From Homarus americanus (taxonomy: Eukaryota; Arthropoda; Malacostraca; Decapoda; Nephropidae): 64,000 bases of DNA. Under the pieces are notes generated by a model. That model was given only the letters and a program-made list of their open reading frames with translations. It had not been told where the DNA came from and did not search any database. The stretch covers positions 6,920,162 through 6,984,161 of the forward strand of contig NW_024722158.1 of NCBI RefSeq assembly GCF_018991925.1, given 5' to 3'. Positions 10,247 to 21,003 of this stretch are shown one piece after another. The position numbers and the translations under genes were made by a program. Each line of letters opens with the position of its first letter. Position 1 is the stretch's first letter.

Positions 10247-10580
10247 CTCTCCTCTCTCTGCACCTTCTTTCCCTTTCTCCCCCTTTCAGGTCCTCTTTTA
10301 TCCCCACTTCTCTTTCCCTCTCAACCCCTTTCATCTTCTCACATTCACTCTCACATTCCTCCTCTTTTCCTCTTTCTTTTCCTCTCCCTCTCACTTACTT
10401 TTTCATCCCCCCTCCCCCTCTCTCTCCTTTGTTCCCTCTTCTCTCCCTTTCATGTTCCCCTTCTCGAACTTTCCTTCCCTCCCTTTGTTTCCCCTTCTCT
10501 CCCTTCCCACCCTTTTATCTCCTCTCTCACCTTCCTTCCCCTTGATTTTCCCTCTTCTCTCACTTTCTCTACCCCGTCAA
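10244..10580. repeat. Polypyrimidine low-complexity tract
   Basis: CTCCC/TTTCC words dominate, with very few purines on the + strand. Any frame reads as Ser/Phe/Pro/Leu. Confidence 0.85.
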
Positions 10581-10698
10581 ACAGACAGACCAGCTGATTG
10601 ATCAACACACCCATAGGAGATTAATGACGGGGATAACGACGTCTGCTCGTTAATCCTGGCGGCTAACGAGGAGGAAACTGTCATTAATAGTCCCGCAG

Positions 10699-10895
10699 CT
10701 GTCTATTGTAAACTGTACACTTTCCTGTCTCCTGTCTATTGTAAAATGTATACTGTACTTTACTCTCTTCTGTCTATTGTAAACTGTATACTTTCCTGTC
10801 TCCTGTCTATTGTAAGCCGTATACTTTACTGTCTTCTATCTATTGTAAATTGCATGCTTTACTGTCTACTGTAAACTGTCCACTTTATTGTCAAG
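10699..10895. repeat. 33-bp tandem repeat, diverged
   Basis: CTGTCTATTGTAAACTGTA starts units at 10699, 10732, 10770, 10803 and 10836, with a partial at 10866. The second unit is 38 bp. Divergence increases toward the right edge. Confidence 0.9.
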
Positions 10896-10991
10896 AGTCA
10901 AATATTTACCCAGTTGTAAACATCATATTTTACTGTGCAAGTTAAACTGTCTATCCAATGTTAAACTGTCCAATGTTGACCGTCCACAATG

Positions 10992-10993
<2 letters not shown>

Positions 10994-11042
<49 letters not shown>
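10994..11042. repeat. (CT)n microsatellite
   Basis: About 24 perfect units. Confidence 0.97.
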
Positions 11043-11045
<3 letters not shown>

Positions 11046-11146
11046 TCTTTATCCCTAGCTCTCTCTGCATCTATTTCTCTTTATACGTCTCGCTATCTTT
11101 CTCTCTTTATCTCTCTATCTCTCCCTTTATCTCAATTTCTTTCGTT

Positions 11147-11187
<41 letters not shown>

Positions 11188-11345
11188 GACCGTTGACCAT
11201 GAGGTGAAAAAGCTGATCTCATCTCATTATCATCACGTACTTCCCCTTCCTATCCCCCTCCCTCTCCTACCACCCTCCCTTCCCCCTCTCCTCTTATCCC
11301 TCCCTCACCTTTCCCCCCCCTCCCTCTCTCCTCCTTCCCCACTGG
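11043..11345. repeat. Polypyrimidine tract containing a second (CT)n
   Basis: CTCTCTTTAT-type units lead into perfect (CT)n at 11151-11185. After a short unique piece, a C/T-only block runs from 11235 to 11345. Confidence 0.85.
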
Positions 11346-11506
11346 TGTAATTATTCATTTCCTCTTCCTATTTCCTCTTATTTGCTGTCTCCTCTGCCCA
11401 CACCTGTCCTTACTTCCTACCTACGTGGGGGCATACCTGCTGGGCAAGGGGGGGGGGAGAACAGAAAGGAGGAAGGAAAGTGGAAGAATAGGGAGAGAGA
11501 TGGGCA

Positions 11507-11545
11507 GGTTAGGTTAGGTTGGGTTAGTTAGCGTTAGGTTGGTTA
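11507..11545. repeat. (GGTTA)n interstitial tract
   Basis: GGTTAGGTTAGGTTGGGTTAG followed by variant units, about six in total. Confidence 0.85.
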
Positions 11546-11558
11546 CTCTCCAGGTGAA

Positions 11559-11560
<2 letters not shown>

Positions 11561-11650
<90 letters not shown>
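11561..11650. repeat. (AC)n microsatellite
   Basis: About 45 perfect uninterrupted units, one of the longest pure arrays here. Confidence 0.98.
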
Positions 11651-11653
<3 letters not shown>

Positions 11654-11799
11654 CACCTACATCACAAGAGGGTAATTATCATAAACTACAACAATATAAA
11701 TAAGTCATATTTTCTCTTCCAGTGACCAACCCACAACTCCCCATCTGGGAGGGAGGGAAGGAAGGAGGAACAGAAAGGAGGAGGGAGTTGTTGACAGTG

Positions 11800-11802
<3 letters not shown>

Positions 11803-11843
<41 letters not shown>
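11803..11843. repeat. (CT)n microsatellite
   Basis: About 20 perfect units. Confidence 0.97.
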
Positions 11844-11847
<4 letters not shown>

Positions 11848-11931
11848 TATATTTGGAGAGCAAAAATTTTCCGGCTGGGTTTTTAAATTCATATATGCAA
11901 TTTGTGTTCAGTACAATTTGCATGGATATTG

Positions 11932-11990
11932 TGTATGTGTGTGTGTGTGTGTGTGTGTGCGTATGTAACTGCAGCACACACACACACACT
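11932..11990. repeat. (GT)n followed by (AC)n
   Basis: (GT)n at 11932-11958 and (AC)n at 11974-11988 face each other across 15 bases and could pair as a hairpin. Confidence 0.9.
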
Positions 11991-12059
11991 CCCCCTGTCT
12001 GAGTTACCTGGTTGGGAGAATCCAGGTGTAGGTGGTGAGGGAGGGGTTTAAGGTGAGGG

Positions 12060-12560
12060 GTGAGGTAGCGTCACATCCTCGCGTGGGGTAAGGGAGAGGG
12101 AGGGAGGGAGGGGGAGAAAGGGAGGGAGGGGGAGAAAGGGAGGGAGGGTTACATCTGCCCCACGCTCTGTCACACAGTTGTAACGACAGCTGTCATCGCG
12201 AGAGAGGGAGGGAGGGAAGAGTAGGGAAGGGAAGGAGGGAGAGGAAAGAGGAAGGATGGGAAACAGAAAAGAGGAGGGAGAGGAGGACGGAAGAGGATGA
12301 AAGGGAAACAGAGAACAGAGGGAAGATGATGATGGGGTGGGATAATGAAGCCGGAAAAACGGAAGGAGAGACAAGAGAAAGAAAGGAAGACAAAGGAGGA
12401 AGGAAAAGGAGAAACAAAAAGAGAGGAAGACAAAAGATGAAAAAAGAAACAAAAAATCGTAAAAAGGTAAGAAAAATCAGAGAAGGAAAAAGAGAGGAAG
12501 GAAGAGATGAAGATAAAGAGATGAATAAGCAACAAAAGGAGAAATATGACGCAGGACAAT
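12060..12560. repeat. Purine-rich tract (GGGA/GAAA)
   Basis: GGGAGGGAGG with GGGGAGAAA repeats at 12090-12150, then a nearly pure purine run at 12195-12560. Minus-strand frames of up to 137 aa are Ser/Phe/Leu/Pro-only and are not genes. Confidence 0.88.
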
Positions 12561-12693
12561 AGGATAAGAGTAAGAAATATCACCCAGTGCTTCCGATAAG
12601 GTCAAGAGGCGATAAAGAAGACGATTTGTACTCTGGGTGGGAAGTGGATTTGGCGGGAAAATGAACACTTGTGTGGCAGGTATTATGGGTTAT

Positions 12694-12694
12694 G

Positions 12695-12787
<93 letters not shown>
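12694..12787. repeat. (CA)n microsatellite
   Basis: About 46 units with one G at 12721. Confidence 0.98.
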
Positions 12788-12790
<3 letters not shown>

Positions 12791-12859
12791 TGCATAAAAA
12801 ACTTACATTCTTCAATTGCTTCTGATCCCCGACATCCTTTATCCGGCGTCCGGTGTCCG

Positions 12860-13047
12860 TGGGAGAGTGGGAAGTGAGAGGGAGAGGTGAGAGAGGGAGA
12901 GTGGGAAGTGAGAGGTAGAGGAGAAGAAGAAGGCAGGAGAGTGGGAAGTAAGGGGGGAGAGGTGAGAGAGATGGTGAAAGGGAAAATGAGAGGGAGGAGG
13001 AAAAGAAATATGAGAGTGGGAATGGCAAGTGAGAGGGAGAGGAATAA
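12860..13047. repeat. Purine-rich minisatellite, GAGAGGGAGAGTGGGAAGT-type
   Basis: GAGAGTGGGAAGTGAGAGG occurs about four times with varied spacing. Confidence 0.8.
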
Positions 13048-13135
13048 TAAGAACAAGAATACGAACAAGAACAACAACAATAAGGACAACAACAACAACA
13101 ATAAGGACAACAACAACAACAACAATACTCCAACT
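13048..13135. repeat. (AAC)n-type imperfect microsatellite
   Basis: AACAACAAC blocks are separated twice by AATAAGGAC. Confidence 0.9.
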
Positions 13136-13339
13136 ACAATCACCGCAGTTAAATTCCCCTCATGGACAGCTTCGTGTACCTCCAGTCTATTAACCAATCA
13201 ATCACGCGGGAGACGATAACGACGCGCTGATTGGTCGAAGGGGGTCACGTTACGGCCAATCACGGCGTGAGAACAGTGAGTAAAGCGGAGAGGTGAAGGT
13301 TAGGTTGGTTGCAGGATGGATGGACAGGGTTGGTTGGAA
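13136..13339. other. Unique spacer with clustered CCAAT words
   Basis: CCAATCAATCACGCG at 13194, CTGATTGGTCG near 13230 and GGCCAATCACGGCG at 13254 give three CCAAT cores in both orientations within 70 bp. A promoter is possible, but no transcript start or exon is visible. Confidence 0.35.
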
Positions 13340-13690
13340 GTACTGACGTCTATATGTCCCTCTTGATCTCAGCACCCAAAAGAATTAATAGCAGTACTAG
13401 AGCGTCTATATGTCCTTCTTGACCCCAGCACCCAAAGGATTAATAGCAGTACTAGAACGTCTATGTCCCTCTTGATCTCAGCACCCAAAGAATTAATAGC
13501 AGTACTAGAACGTCTATGTCCCTCTTGATCTCAGCACCCAAAGAATTAATAGCAGTACTAGAACGTCTATGTCCCTCTTGATCTCAGCACCCAAAGAATT
13601 AATAGCAGTACCAGAACGTCTATGTCCCTCTTGATCTCAGCACCCAAAGAATTAATAGCAGTACTAGAACGTCTATATGTCCCTCTTGAC
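13340..13690. repeat. 53-bp tandem repeat, about 6.6 copies
   Basis: GTACTAGAACGTCTATGTCC starts units at 13340, 13393, 13449, 13502, 13555, 13608 and 13661. Copies three to six are nearly identical. The first and last carry the variant CTATATGTCC. Confidence 0.97.
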
Positions 13691-13878
13691 CCTGCCTCTC
13701 TGTGTCATGGCGGAAAAAGGTCTTTAAGAGAGATAAGAACAAGATAAGAGCACTGTATTTATTAGCGACCGCCGAGAGCTGGGGGCGTTATCCACTACAT
13801 GGTTTCCAGCAGTGTAGGAGAGTGCCGCTGTCACCAGGCCAACGGCAAGATGACGAAGTGCCAAGAACCAGCGGGGCA

Positions 13879-13912
<34 letters not shown>

Positions 13913-14160
13913 CTTTCACTTCCCCTCTCTTTCATTCCCCTTCTCTGTCTTTCATTCTCCCCCTCTCTTTCATTCCCCTTCTCTGTCTTTCATTCTCCCC
14001 CTCTCTTTCATTCCCCTTTTCTGTCTTTCATTCTCCCCCACTCTCTCTTTCACTCTCCCCTCTCTCTTTTTCACTTCCACTTCTCTTTCACTCCCTCTGT
14101 TTCTCTCTTTTTCATTCCCTCTGTTTCTCTCTTTTTCATTCCCCTCTCTCTCTACTTTAT
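13879..14160. repeat. (CT)n grading into 38-bp pyrimidine minisatellite
   Basis: (CT)n at 13879-13906, then about three copies of a unit beginning CCTCTCTTTCATTCCCCTT with a 38-bp period, then CTCTGTTTCTCTCTTTTTCA repeats. Confidence 0.9.
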
Positions 14161-14324
14161 CCCTTTGTTGACATTCTCTCTCCTTCCTTCCCTTATTTTT
14201 TTTGAGTTGCCTCCTCTCCTCCCCTCTCCCCGTATGAAGGCAATCTCCCTCCTCCCCCCCTCCCTACACTTGCTGACAGCCTCCATACTTCCATAACCTG
14301 ACAGCTTCCCTCCCATCTTATACT

Positions 14325-14712
14325 TGATAACAACCTCCTCCATCCTCCACCTCCTCCACCAACTACCTCCTCCACCACCACCTCTACCTCCTCCTACCAC
14401 TACCTTCCTTCTCCACCAACTCCCCTTCTCCACTAACTCCTTCCTCCACCACCACCTCTACCTCCTCCACCACCACTACCTTCTCCTTCTCCACCAATCC
14501 CTCCTCCACCACCACCTCACCTCCACCACCAACTACCTCCTCCTTCCACCAACCTCCCACCACCACCTCTACCTCCACCACCACTCACCTCCTCCTTCTC
14601 CACCAACTCCCTCCGCCACCACCACCTCCACCACCACCTCTTCTACCTCCTGCACCACCACTACCTCCTCCTTCTCCACTAACTCCTCCTCCACCACCAC
14701 CCTCCTCCCCAA
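14325..14712. repeat. CTC/CCA trinucleotide-based minisatellite
   Basis: CCTCCTCCACCACCACCTC units with CAACTCCTTC spacers over nearly 390 bp. Predicted Pro/Thr/His-rich frames come from the repeat. Confidence 0.92.
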
Positions 14713-14817
14713 CAACAACATATACAAGGTTAATAAAGGTCGAACAACTTCCAGCGTCCGTCTATGATTTTTTCACCCCACCTCATCCTGGAAGGTCGCC
14801 AGGATGACACGGCTCAC

Positions 14818-14945
14818 AGGGGAGGGGAGGGGAGGGAGGGGAGGGGAGAGGGGAGGGGGAGGGGAGAGGGAGAGGGGAGGGAGAGGGTTGACCCGGCCTA
14901 AACTAGTACGAGGGAAGGAGGGGAGGGAGGGAGGGAGGGGATGAC
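14818..14945. repeat. GGGGA-type minisatellite, G-quadruplex prone
   Basis: GGGGAGGGGAGGGGAGGGA at the left edge, more G4 runs to 14890, then a diverged copy after GACCCGGCCTAAACTAGT. The flanks GGCCTAAACT and AGCCTAAACT near 14895 and 14948 give a roughly 52-bp direct repeat. Confidence 0.88.
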
Positions 14946-15277
14946 CTAGCCTAAACTGGTGCAAGGAGAGAGGGAGACGGAGGGTAGATGGTAGAGGAAT
15001 GGGATGAAAGCGAAGAGGAGGTATGGAAAATAGAGAAGGGTAGATGGGTGACGAAATGGGTAGGGTGGGGGAAAAGGGAGGGGAGGGTGGTAAAGGAAGG
15101 GAGTGTTTCATTACGATCCTTACTGTGGCTTCATCATGGGCTCTCACCTGTACAGTATCCTCCAAACACCAACTAACACGATGATCAATACTGACAGCCT
15201 CTTATAGCCGGGTAGAAGAACACAATTGTTATGTCTATCTGAACTTTGTTTTGGTTTTGTTTTGGCGAACATAAACG
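14946..15277. other. G-rich then unique spacer
   Basis: GGGAGG words to about 15100, then unique sequence leading into the 101-bp array. No gene is recognised. Confidence 0.4.
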
Positions 15278-16160
15278 CCAATCATATCGCTGGAAAGAGA
15301 CCCATGTATTCCTCCGCCCAATCAGCAAAGCCTAAACATTTACGTCATGTACTACTTTAGTTCTGGTGAGTACAGACACCAATCATATCGCTGGAAAGAG
15401 ACCCATGTATTCCTCCGCCCAATCAGCAAAGCCTAAACATTTACGTCATGTACTACTTTAGTTCTGGTGAGTACAGACGCCAATCATATCGCTGGAAAGA
15501 GACCCATGTATTCCTCCGCCCAATCAGCAAAGCCTAAACATTTACGTCATGTACTACTTTAGTTCTGGTGAGTACAGACGCCAATCATATCGCTGGAAAG
15601 AGACCCATGTATTCCTCCGCCCAAACAGCAAAGCCTAAACATTTACGTCATGTACTACTTAGTTCTGGTGAGTCAGACACCAATCATATCGCTGGAAAGA
15701 GACCCATGTATCCTCCCGCCCAATCAGCAAGCTCTAAACATTTACGTCATGTACTACTTTAGTTCTGGTGAGTACAGACACCAATCATATCGCTGGAAAG
15801 AGACCCATGTATTCCTCCGCCCAATCAGCAAAGCCTAAACATTTACGTCATGTACTACTTAGTTCTGTGAGTACAGACACCAATCATATCGCTGGAAAGA
15901 GACCCATGTATTCCTCCGCCCAAACAGCAAAGTTCCAAACATTTACGTCATGTACTACTTTAGTTCTGGTGAGTACAGACACCAATCATATCGCTGGAAA
16001 GAGACCCATGTATTCCTCCGCCCAATCAGCAAAGCCTAAACATTTACGTCATGTACTACTTTAGTTCTGGTGAGTACAGACACCAACTATATTTAGAAAC
16101 AGATCCATGTATTCCTCCGTCCAATGAACAAAGCCTAAATATTGACCTCATATATCAAGT
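15278..16160. repeat. 101-bp tandem repeat with CCAAT and CRE-like motifs
   Basis: Eight units start at CCAATCATATCGCTGG (15278, 15379, 15480, 15581, 15680, 15781, 15880, 15982), with a decayed ninth to about 16160. Each holds a CCAAT core at its start, a second in CGCCCAATCAGC, TTACGTCATG (CRE-like) and GGTGAGTACAGAC (splice-donor-like). Two units are 99 bp from small deletions. Short open frames across it are not convincing genes. Confidence 0.97.
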
Positions 16161-16610
16161 GATTTACTACTAACTGAAGTACATCTTTTAGAAATACTTC
16201 CTAAATACACGAACAGTAACCAACTTTATTCAAACTGATTTACAATATATTTTACGCACTTACATATCTGACCTACATATCTGAAGGGTGTCAGAGTATA
16301 TCAGAATGTGTTGTCAAGTGTTGTTAGGGCATACCATCTCCTCAAACATCTCGTAATTACATAGTTGTCTGTGACCTATAATGACCTAACACCTTCAGGA
16401 GGGTCAAGACGTAGAGGCGGGTGGGGCGAAGCTTAACACACCGTCAGTAGGTAACACAGCAATATGTATGTAAAGTGTTGCTAGAGATATTGGTGGGTAC
16501 AAGATGTTAACAAACTGGTTCCGGTGTGTGGTGGCTGAGGGGAGGGAATGGGGAGGGAGGGAGGGAATGGGAGGGAATGGGATGGAGGGATGGGGTAACA
16601 GTTATACGTG
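16161..16610. other. Unique spacer
   Basis: ATATCTGA words recur twice near 16263-16300 and GGGAATGGGAGG words near 16545-16590. No gene is recognised. Confidence 0.4.
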
Positions 16611-16834
16611 ATCCATGTGGCCTTCACCATCACCACCATTCCTATTACCATCATTACAGTCACTCTTCACCACCACCACTACAATCAGACTCAATGACAA
16701 GATAGCTGTCATATTAAGACCGTGTTCACTCTGATGCACCCAGTATCGAAATCAACTCCTATATATAACACTCAACACACTCTGACGACTCTCCTGCACA
16801 TGTGAATAACAAGTGTGCAAACCAAACATACGGT

Positions 16835-16835
<1 letters not shown>

Positions 16836-16893
<58 letters not shown>
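16836..16893. repeat. (CA)n microsatellite
   Basis: About 29 perfect units. Confidence 0.97.
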
Positions 16894-16897
<4 letters not shown>

Positions 16898-17044
16898 GTA
16901 TGCCGTCACTCATCCTGGTGTGAAGAAGTCAACCTCTATATACAAAACACGTACTGGAAATAATCTGTTATATTCAATGCCATACTAGCCTGATTACTGG
17001 GGTCAGTTATATACACCCTCTGTGACCTCTATTCTGTAATTTTC

Positions 17045-17225
17045 TTACTCTACCGCTCACCACCACCATAACCTCAAGTCTCTACCATCACCACCATAAC
17101 CTACTACAGCCTCCAACATCACCCACACCACCATCACAATCTCCACCAGAGCCACCACCACCACCATAGCCTCCCCAACCACCACCACAGCCTCCACCAC
17201 CAGCAGCAGCACCACCACCACAGCT
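17045..17225. repeat. CCA-rich imperfect minisatellite
   Basis: CACCACCATAACCT and CAGCCTCCA words recur. No stable period. Confidence 0.8.
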
Positions 17226-17770
17226 GTGAGTGGGTCGATACAGCTTGTCTGCTGCTGCACACTGCGTCATACACCTCCTACTTTCATCTCTGGCTTCATC
17301 CAGTTTAGTCATCTCTAACTGTTTGCTTCGTTAAGGCCCCAACACACACACACCCTCCGTCAGCACCTCTCACTGTGCCTCCGTCGATACTGCTGTCTGC
17401 TGCGTTATACATTTTCTGCTTTCATCCTCTCCCTGTATTAAGGTCTTTCACGTCTGCTTTATTAAGTCTTTCACGTCTGCTTTCATCTCTGCCTCTAGTC
17501 AGCTTTTATCACGTGTGCTTTCATTAATTGCCTCGTCCTCTGCGGCTTCATGTTGTGCTCTTTGGTGAGGCTTCTAAAACCTCCTGGCTTCAATTTGTTC
17601 GCTTGTCTCTGGTTACATTTAATAGAGGTATCATTAAAGTTCGTCAAGGATGGCTTCACTGAACCCTCTTCCTGATTGGCTTTTGGTACCTTCTTCTTCA
17701 GCTGTCTTCAATTCCATGCAATTATTGACTTGACTAAAGCTTCACTCATGTGTGTTCGCTAACGGCATCA
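17226..17770. other. Spacer with decayed GTCTGCTTTCATC repeats
   Basis: TCTGCTTTCATC or GTCTGCTTTATTA recurs around 17400-17530 at irregular spacing, suggesting an old tandem repeat. No gene is recognised. Confidence 0.45.
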
Positions 17771-17821
17771 GAGAGAGAGAGAGAGAGAGAATAATAATGA
17801 TGATGTGTGCGTGTGTGGGTG

Positions 17822-17831
<10 letters not shown>

Positions 17832-17884
<53 letters not shown>
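17832..17884. repeat. (GT)n microsatellite with TATATA edge
   Basis: About 26 units, preceded by GTATATATATAT. A short (GA)n run lies at 17771-17790. Confidence 0.96.
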
Positions 17885-17887
<3 letters not shown>

Positions 17888-18119
17888 TGTCTGTATTTGT
17901 CGATGTACTCACACTTACGTCATCCCATAAAGAGGTCATAGCCATCTGTCCACACCTGTACCACCTGCTCTAAAAACCCCCACACCACACACCACTATAC
18001 CCCCCCCACAGCTCCACACCTGTACGGAACACCTGTATGACTCATTCCCAGAACCACTACCGTCACCTCATACCACTACTCTCTTCATCACTGTCTACTC
18101 TATGTCATTCCAATGTATT

Positions 18120-18330
18120 TAGTTCTATAAAATAACGTAAATTAATGGCTGCTATATTACGCAGTGACATAAAATACTGATCATCTCCCACAACGCCATA
18201 ACATAGTCCATAACTTGTGTAAAATAATGAGAAAATACTGATTATTCCCCGCCACGCCACAACATATTCCAGGCGCCATAACAGTGTAAAATAAACATAC
18301 AAAAATACTGTTCTTGTTATGGTGCAGCTG
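18120..18330. repeat. Diverged ~62-bp tandem repeat related to 2.5-2.9 kb
   Basis: AAAATACTGAT starts copies near 18171 and 18233, with a partial at about 18302. The interior (GCCACAACATATTCCAGGCG then CCATAACA) parallels the 71-bp unit (GCCACAATATTGTCCAAGGG then CCATAACA) at 2.6 kb. Confidence 0.7.
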
Positions 18331-18404
18331 AAGCCGTGTTGTGTTATACTGTGTGTCAGGTATCTGTAGCCACATCCCAAGGTTAGTTATGATAGCCTTT
18401 TGCA

Positions 18405-19645
18405 CCATAACCACGCCACTAACAGGATCTCCACACGCCTACACTATAACCACGCGACTAGCAAGACCTCCACACGCCAACACCACAACCACGCCACCCG
18501 CAAGACCTCCACGCCAACACCATAACCACGCCACCCGCAAGACCTCCACACGCCAACACCACAACCACGCCACCCGCAAGACCTCCACGCCAACACCACA
18601 ACCACGCCACCCGCAAGACCTCCACACGCCAACACCACAACCACGCCACCAAGACCTCCACACGCCAACACCACAACCACGCCACCCGCAGACTCTCCAC
18701 ACGCCAACACACCACAACCACGCCACCCAAGATCTCCACACGCCAACACCACAACCACGCCACCCGCAAGACCTCCACACGCCAACACCACAACCACGCC
18801 ACCCGCAAGACATCCACACGCCAACACCACAACCACGCCACCCGCAAGACCTCCACACGCCAACACCACAACCACGCCACCCGCAAGACCTCCACACGCC
18901 AACACCACAACCACGCCACCCGCAAGACCTCCACACGCCAACACCCAACCACGCCACCCGCAAGACATCCACACGCCAACACCACAACCACGCCACCCGC
19001 AAGACCTCCACACGCCAACACCACAACCACGCCACCCGCAAGACCTCCACACGCCAACACCAAACCACGCCACCCGCAAGACATCCACACGCCAACACCA
19101 CAACCACGCCACCCGCAAGACCTCCACACGCCAACACCACAACCACGCCACCCGCAAGACCTCCACACGCCAACACCACAACCACGCCACCCGCAAGACC
19201 TCCACACGCCAACACCACAACCACGCCACCCGCAAGACCTCCACACGCCAACACCACAACCACGCCAACGCAAGACCTCCACGCCAACACCACAACCACG
19301 CCACCCGCAAGACCTCCACGCCAACACCACAACCAGCACCAAGACCTCCACACGCCAACACCACAACCACGCCACCAAGACCTCACACGCCAACACCACA
19401 ACCACGCCACCGCAAGACCTCCACACCAACACCACAACCACGCCACCCAAAGACTCCACAGCCAAACAACCACGCCACCCGCAAGACCTCCACACGCCAA
19501 CACCACACCCACCGCAGACTCAAAACACCACAACCACGCCACCCGCAAGATCTCCACACGCCAACACCACAACCACGCCACCCGCAAGACCTCCACACGC
19601 CAACACCACAACCACGCCACCCGCAAGACCTCCACGCCAACAAAA
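18405..19645. repeat. 39-bp tandem repeat, about 32 copies
   Basis: The unit is built of CCACACGCCAACACCACAAC followed by CACGCCACCCGCAAGACCT. The central copies are nearly identical, and the edges carry deletions of 1-12 bp. No stop codon exists in the unit on either strand, which explains 300-446-aa open frames in several overlapping frames. No gene is called. Confidence 0.98.
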
Positions 19646-19740
19646 CCAGGAAACCGCAGCGATTTGTCCATAAAAACATAAACAAACTCCCTGACTCGTG
19701 TGTCCTACAGCCAATGTTAACAATCACTGATTACTGTACA

Positions 19741-19792
19741 GAGAGAGAGAGAGAGAGAGAGACTACCTGTTTATTTATTTACCAATCACACG

Positions 19793-19847
<55 letters not shown>

Positions 19848-19849
19848 AA
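19741..19849. repeat. (GA)n then (AAAG)n microsatellites
   Basis: (GA)n at 19741-19762. (AAAG)n at 19794-19849, about 14 perfect units. Confidence 0.97.
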
Positions 19850-20131
19850 TAATTTAATACATATATAAAAATAATGTTCAGTCAAATGAATTCATAGACA
19901 GAAAGATAAATACAGTTAGACAGACAGACAGACAGAAAGAGATAACCTACATTATAAACTGATATATAGAAGCACCATAGTGTAATACATACATAATAAA
20001 CTTACCTGTGACCACCTCTCTCTCTCTCTCTCTTTCTTAACCTGCGCGTCACCAGCTTGTTCATTTACACCTGGGAATCACCTCATCACACCTCACGCTT
20101 ACCTGCAAATGAAAAATACACGTAGTTAATT
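19850..20131. other. AT-rich spacer
   Basis: Contains short (ACAG)n at 19919-19936 and (CT)n at 20015-20034. No gene is recognised. Confidence 0.5.
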
Positions 20132-20320
20132 AATTGGCTAGGAATGGGTGAGGATAATCGGATAGGAGGTGAGGAAATTGCTTAGGTGAGGATAGTTGAC
20201 TGGGGAGTGGAGAAAATTGGCTAGGAAATGAGGATAGTTGGCAAGGAAGTTAGGAAAATTGGCTAATAGGTGTGGATAATTGGCTAGAAGGTAAGGGAAA
20301 TTGGATAACAAGTGAAGACA
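20132..20320. repeat. Degenerate ~20-bp repeat, ATTGGCTAGGAAGTGAGGATA-like
   Basis: ATTGGCTAGGAA, AGTTGGCAAGGA and related words recur about nine times at 18-25 base spacing. Confidence 0.75.
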
Positions 20321-20388
20321 AATTTAGAACAGAAGAAGAAATTAGGGAAGAAAATAATTGTCATAAAACTATACAACACAAAATGTCA

Positions 20389-20655
20389 ACAAACGTACGT
20401 ACGACTGACGCAACAAACGTACGTACGACTGACGGACAACAAACGTACGTACGACTGACGGACAACAAACGTACGTACGACTGACGGACAACAAACGTAC
20501 GTACGACTGACGGACAACAAACGTACGTACGACTGACGGACAAACGGACGTACGACTGACGGACAACAAACGTACGTACGACTGACGGACAACAAACGTA
20601 CGTACGACTGACGGACAACAAACGTACGTACGACTGACGGACAACAAACGTACGA
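20389..20655. repeat. 26-bp tandem repeat with ACGTACGT palindrome
   Basis: The unit runs AACAAACGTACGTACGACTG then ACGGAC, in about ten copies with small deletions in two. The ACGTACGT core is self-complementary. The 'SYVRLLSV' frames result from the repeat. Confidence 0.97.
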
Positions 20656-20705
20656 CAACGATAGAAAATTATTACGACCATAGATGAAGGCTAGAGTTTT
20701 GCCAT

Positions 20706-20930
20706 AGGAGCGCCAGTCCAGAATTAACAGCGCCAGACGATCATTTGCTCGCCTTGAGTATTAGGAGGATCATTGACACATTTACTAAATCATATGTGGT
20801 CAAGTGAACGTTCGCCAGCCTTCTGCCTCCAGTGGCGAATGTGTTATACTAAAATACAGTTAATGAACAAACAAACCTAACCAGACGAACATTCGCCAGC
20901 CTTCTGCCTACAGTGGCGGACGAGTAAGCG
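20706..20930. repeat. Hairpin-containing repeat unit, three diverged copies
   Basis: GAACGTTCGCCAGCCTTCTG at 20806 recurs as GAACATTCGCCAGCCTTCTG near 20887, with an older copy near 20733. Copy two folds: TTCGCCA (20811-20817) pairs with TGGCGAA (20833-20839). A related piece lies at 46.4 kb in inverse orientation. Confidence 0.7.
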
Positions 20931-21003
20931 TGTTAAGCCAGGACACCTTTAATACAAGCTGGGTGAAGGCACACATGTGGCCCAGTGTGGCAGTGAGGGT
21001 ACA

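Noticed and set aside
18341..19681. 446-aa plus-strand open frame (and 308-410-aa minus-strand frames)
   Set aside because: Entirely within the 39-bp satellite, open in multiple frames on both strands because the unit lacks stop codons.
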